Positions 5,435 to 5,511 of a stretch of 5,511 nt of DNA are shown here, in pieces (positions within the stretch are counted from its first letter, which is position 1; each line of letters begins with the position of its first letter). A program made the translations under genes and the position numbers. The stretch spans positions 1-5,511 of the forward strand of contig PIYF01000057.1 in assembly GCA_003601875.1 (NCBI GenBank), in the 5' to 3' direction. Below the pieces are notes generated by a model. It saw only the letters and a program-made list of their open reading frames with translations, was not told the DNA's origin and made no database searches. The stretch comes from Candidatus Bathyarchaeota archaeon. GTDB taxonomy: Archaea > Thermoproteota > Bathyarchaeia > Bathyarchaeales > Bathycorpusculaceae.

Positions 5435-5444
5435 ACATAAATAG
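5435..5444 (+). promoter_or_regulatory. Possible TATA box for the divergent Elf1-like gene
   Basis: ACAAACATAAATAG on the plus strand has an A-rich BRE-like part before CATAAATA. A start about 27 bases downstream (near 5467) would leave a leader of about 15 bases containing AAGGT (5471-5475) before the ATG at 5482. The match is weaker than the nadE box on the other strand. Confidence 0.4.
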
Positions 5445-5481
5445 ATGAACAACATGAACTTTTAAGCAAGAAGGTTTAAGA

Positions 5482-5511
5482 ATGGGACGGAGAAGAAGAA
5501 AAGTTATTCGA
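5482..5511 (+). CDS. Start of a probable Elf1-like transcription elongation factor (partial)
   Basis: An ATG at 5482 begins MGRRRRKVIR and runs off the window edge after ten residues. A short, Arg-rich MGRRRRK start is typical of archaeal Elf1-type zinc-ribbon proteins, which are thought to assist RNA polymerase during elongation, and the gene would be in character with the translation and housekeeping genes here. AAGGT six bases upstream can serve as ribosome site. Only the basic N-terminal tail is visible and the CxxC zinc motifs lie outside, so a small basic ribosomal protein remains possible. Confidence 0.5.
   Translation, partial: MGRRRRKVIR

Noticed and set aside
5445..5465. Six-codon leader ORF (MNNMNF) before the Elf1-like gene
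   Set aside because: It probably lies upstream of the predicted transcript start and has no ribosome site; such short frames are expected by chance.

Overview
The window is AT-rich archaeal DNA carrying almost entirely information-processing and cofactor genes. The archaeal assignment rests on L44e, S27e, aIF2-alpha, Nop10 and a PAC2-family proteasome chaperone packed head-to-tail, on TATA/BRE-like promoter elements, and on GGAGG or GGTGA ribosome sites. Protein character and gene order suggest the TACK side of the Archaea, possibly a Bathyarchaeia-like lineage, but that is an impression and not a placement. No mobile element, CRISPR array, tRNA or rRNA was seen.

Left part (1-1358, plus strand): the C-terminal end of a multi-spanning membrane protein, probably a polysaccharide flippase, overlaps by ATGA a complete non-hydrolysing UDP-GlcNAc 2-epimerase (WecB type). 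Together they look like the tail of a surface-glycan or protein-glycosylation locus.

Middle part (1355-3622, minus strand): a compact translation operon, in transcription order L44e, S27e, aIF2-alpha, Nop10, PAC2-family protein. Its genes are separated by 12 bases or less, or overlap. A TATA box at about 3613-3622 drives it. Nop10 (2130-2294) is only about 53 codons and is easy to miss. The last gene meets wecB tail-to-tail, and one TTAA palindrome supplies both stop codons.

Right part (3654-5349, minus strand): a two-gene NAD operon, nadE (ammonia-type NAD synthetase, TTG start) followed by a nitrilase-superfamily amidase. The amidase's active-site surroundings resemble the glutaminase domain of glutamine-dependent NAD synthetases. 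The simplest reading is a split, two-subunit glutamine-dependent NAD synthetase. This operon has no visible terminator before the ribosomal operon begins.

Right edge (5350-5511): a 132-base divergent promoter region separates nadE from the start of a plus-strand gene (MGRRRRKVIR...), probably an Elf1-like zinc-ribbon transcription elongation factor cut by the window edge. There is no gene-free stretch longer than 300 bases.

Most of the window is conserved housekeeping. The points worth a second look are the split glutaminase/NAD synthetase pair, the uncalled Nop10 gene, the promoter-supported correction of the L44e start, the variant C-terminus of the PAC2 protein, and the shared TTAA stop.
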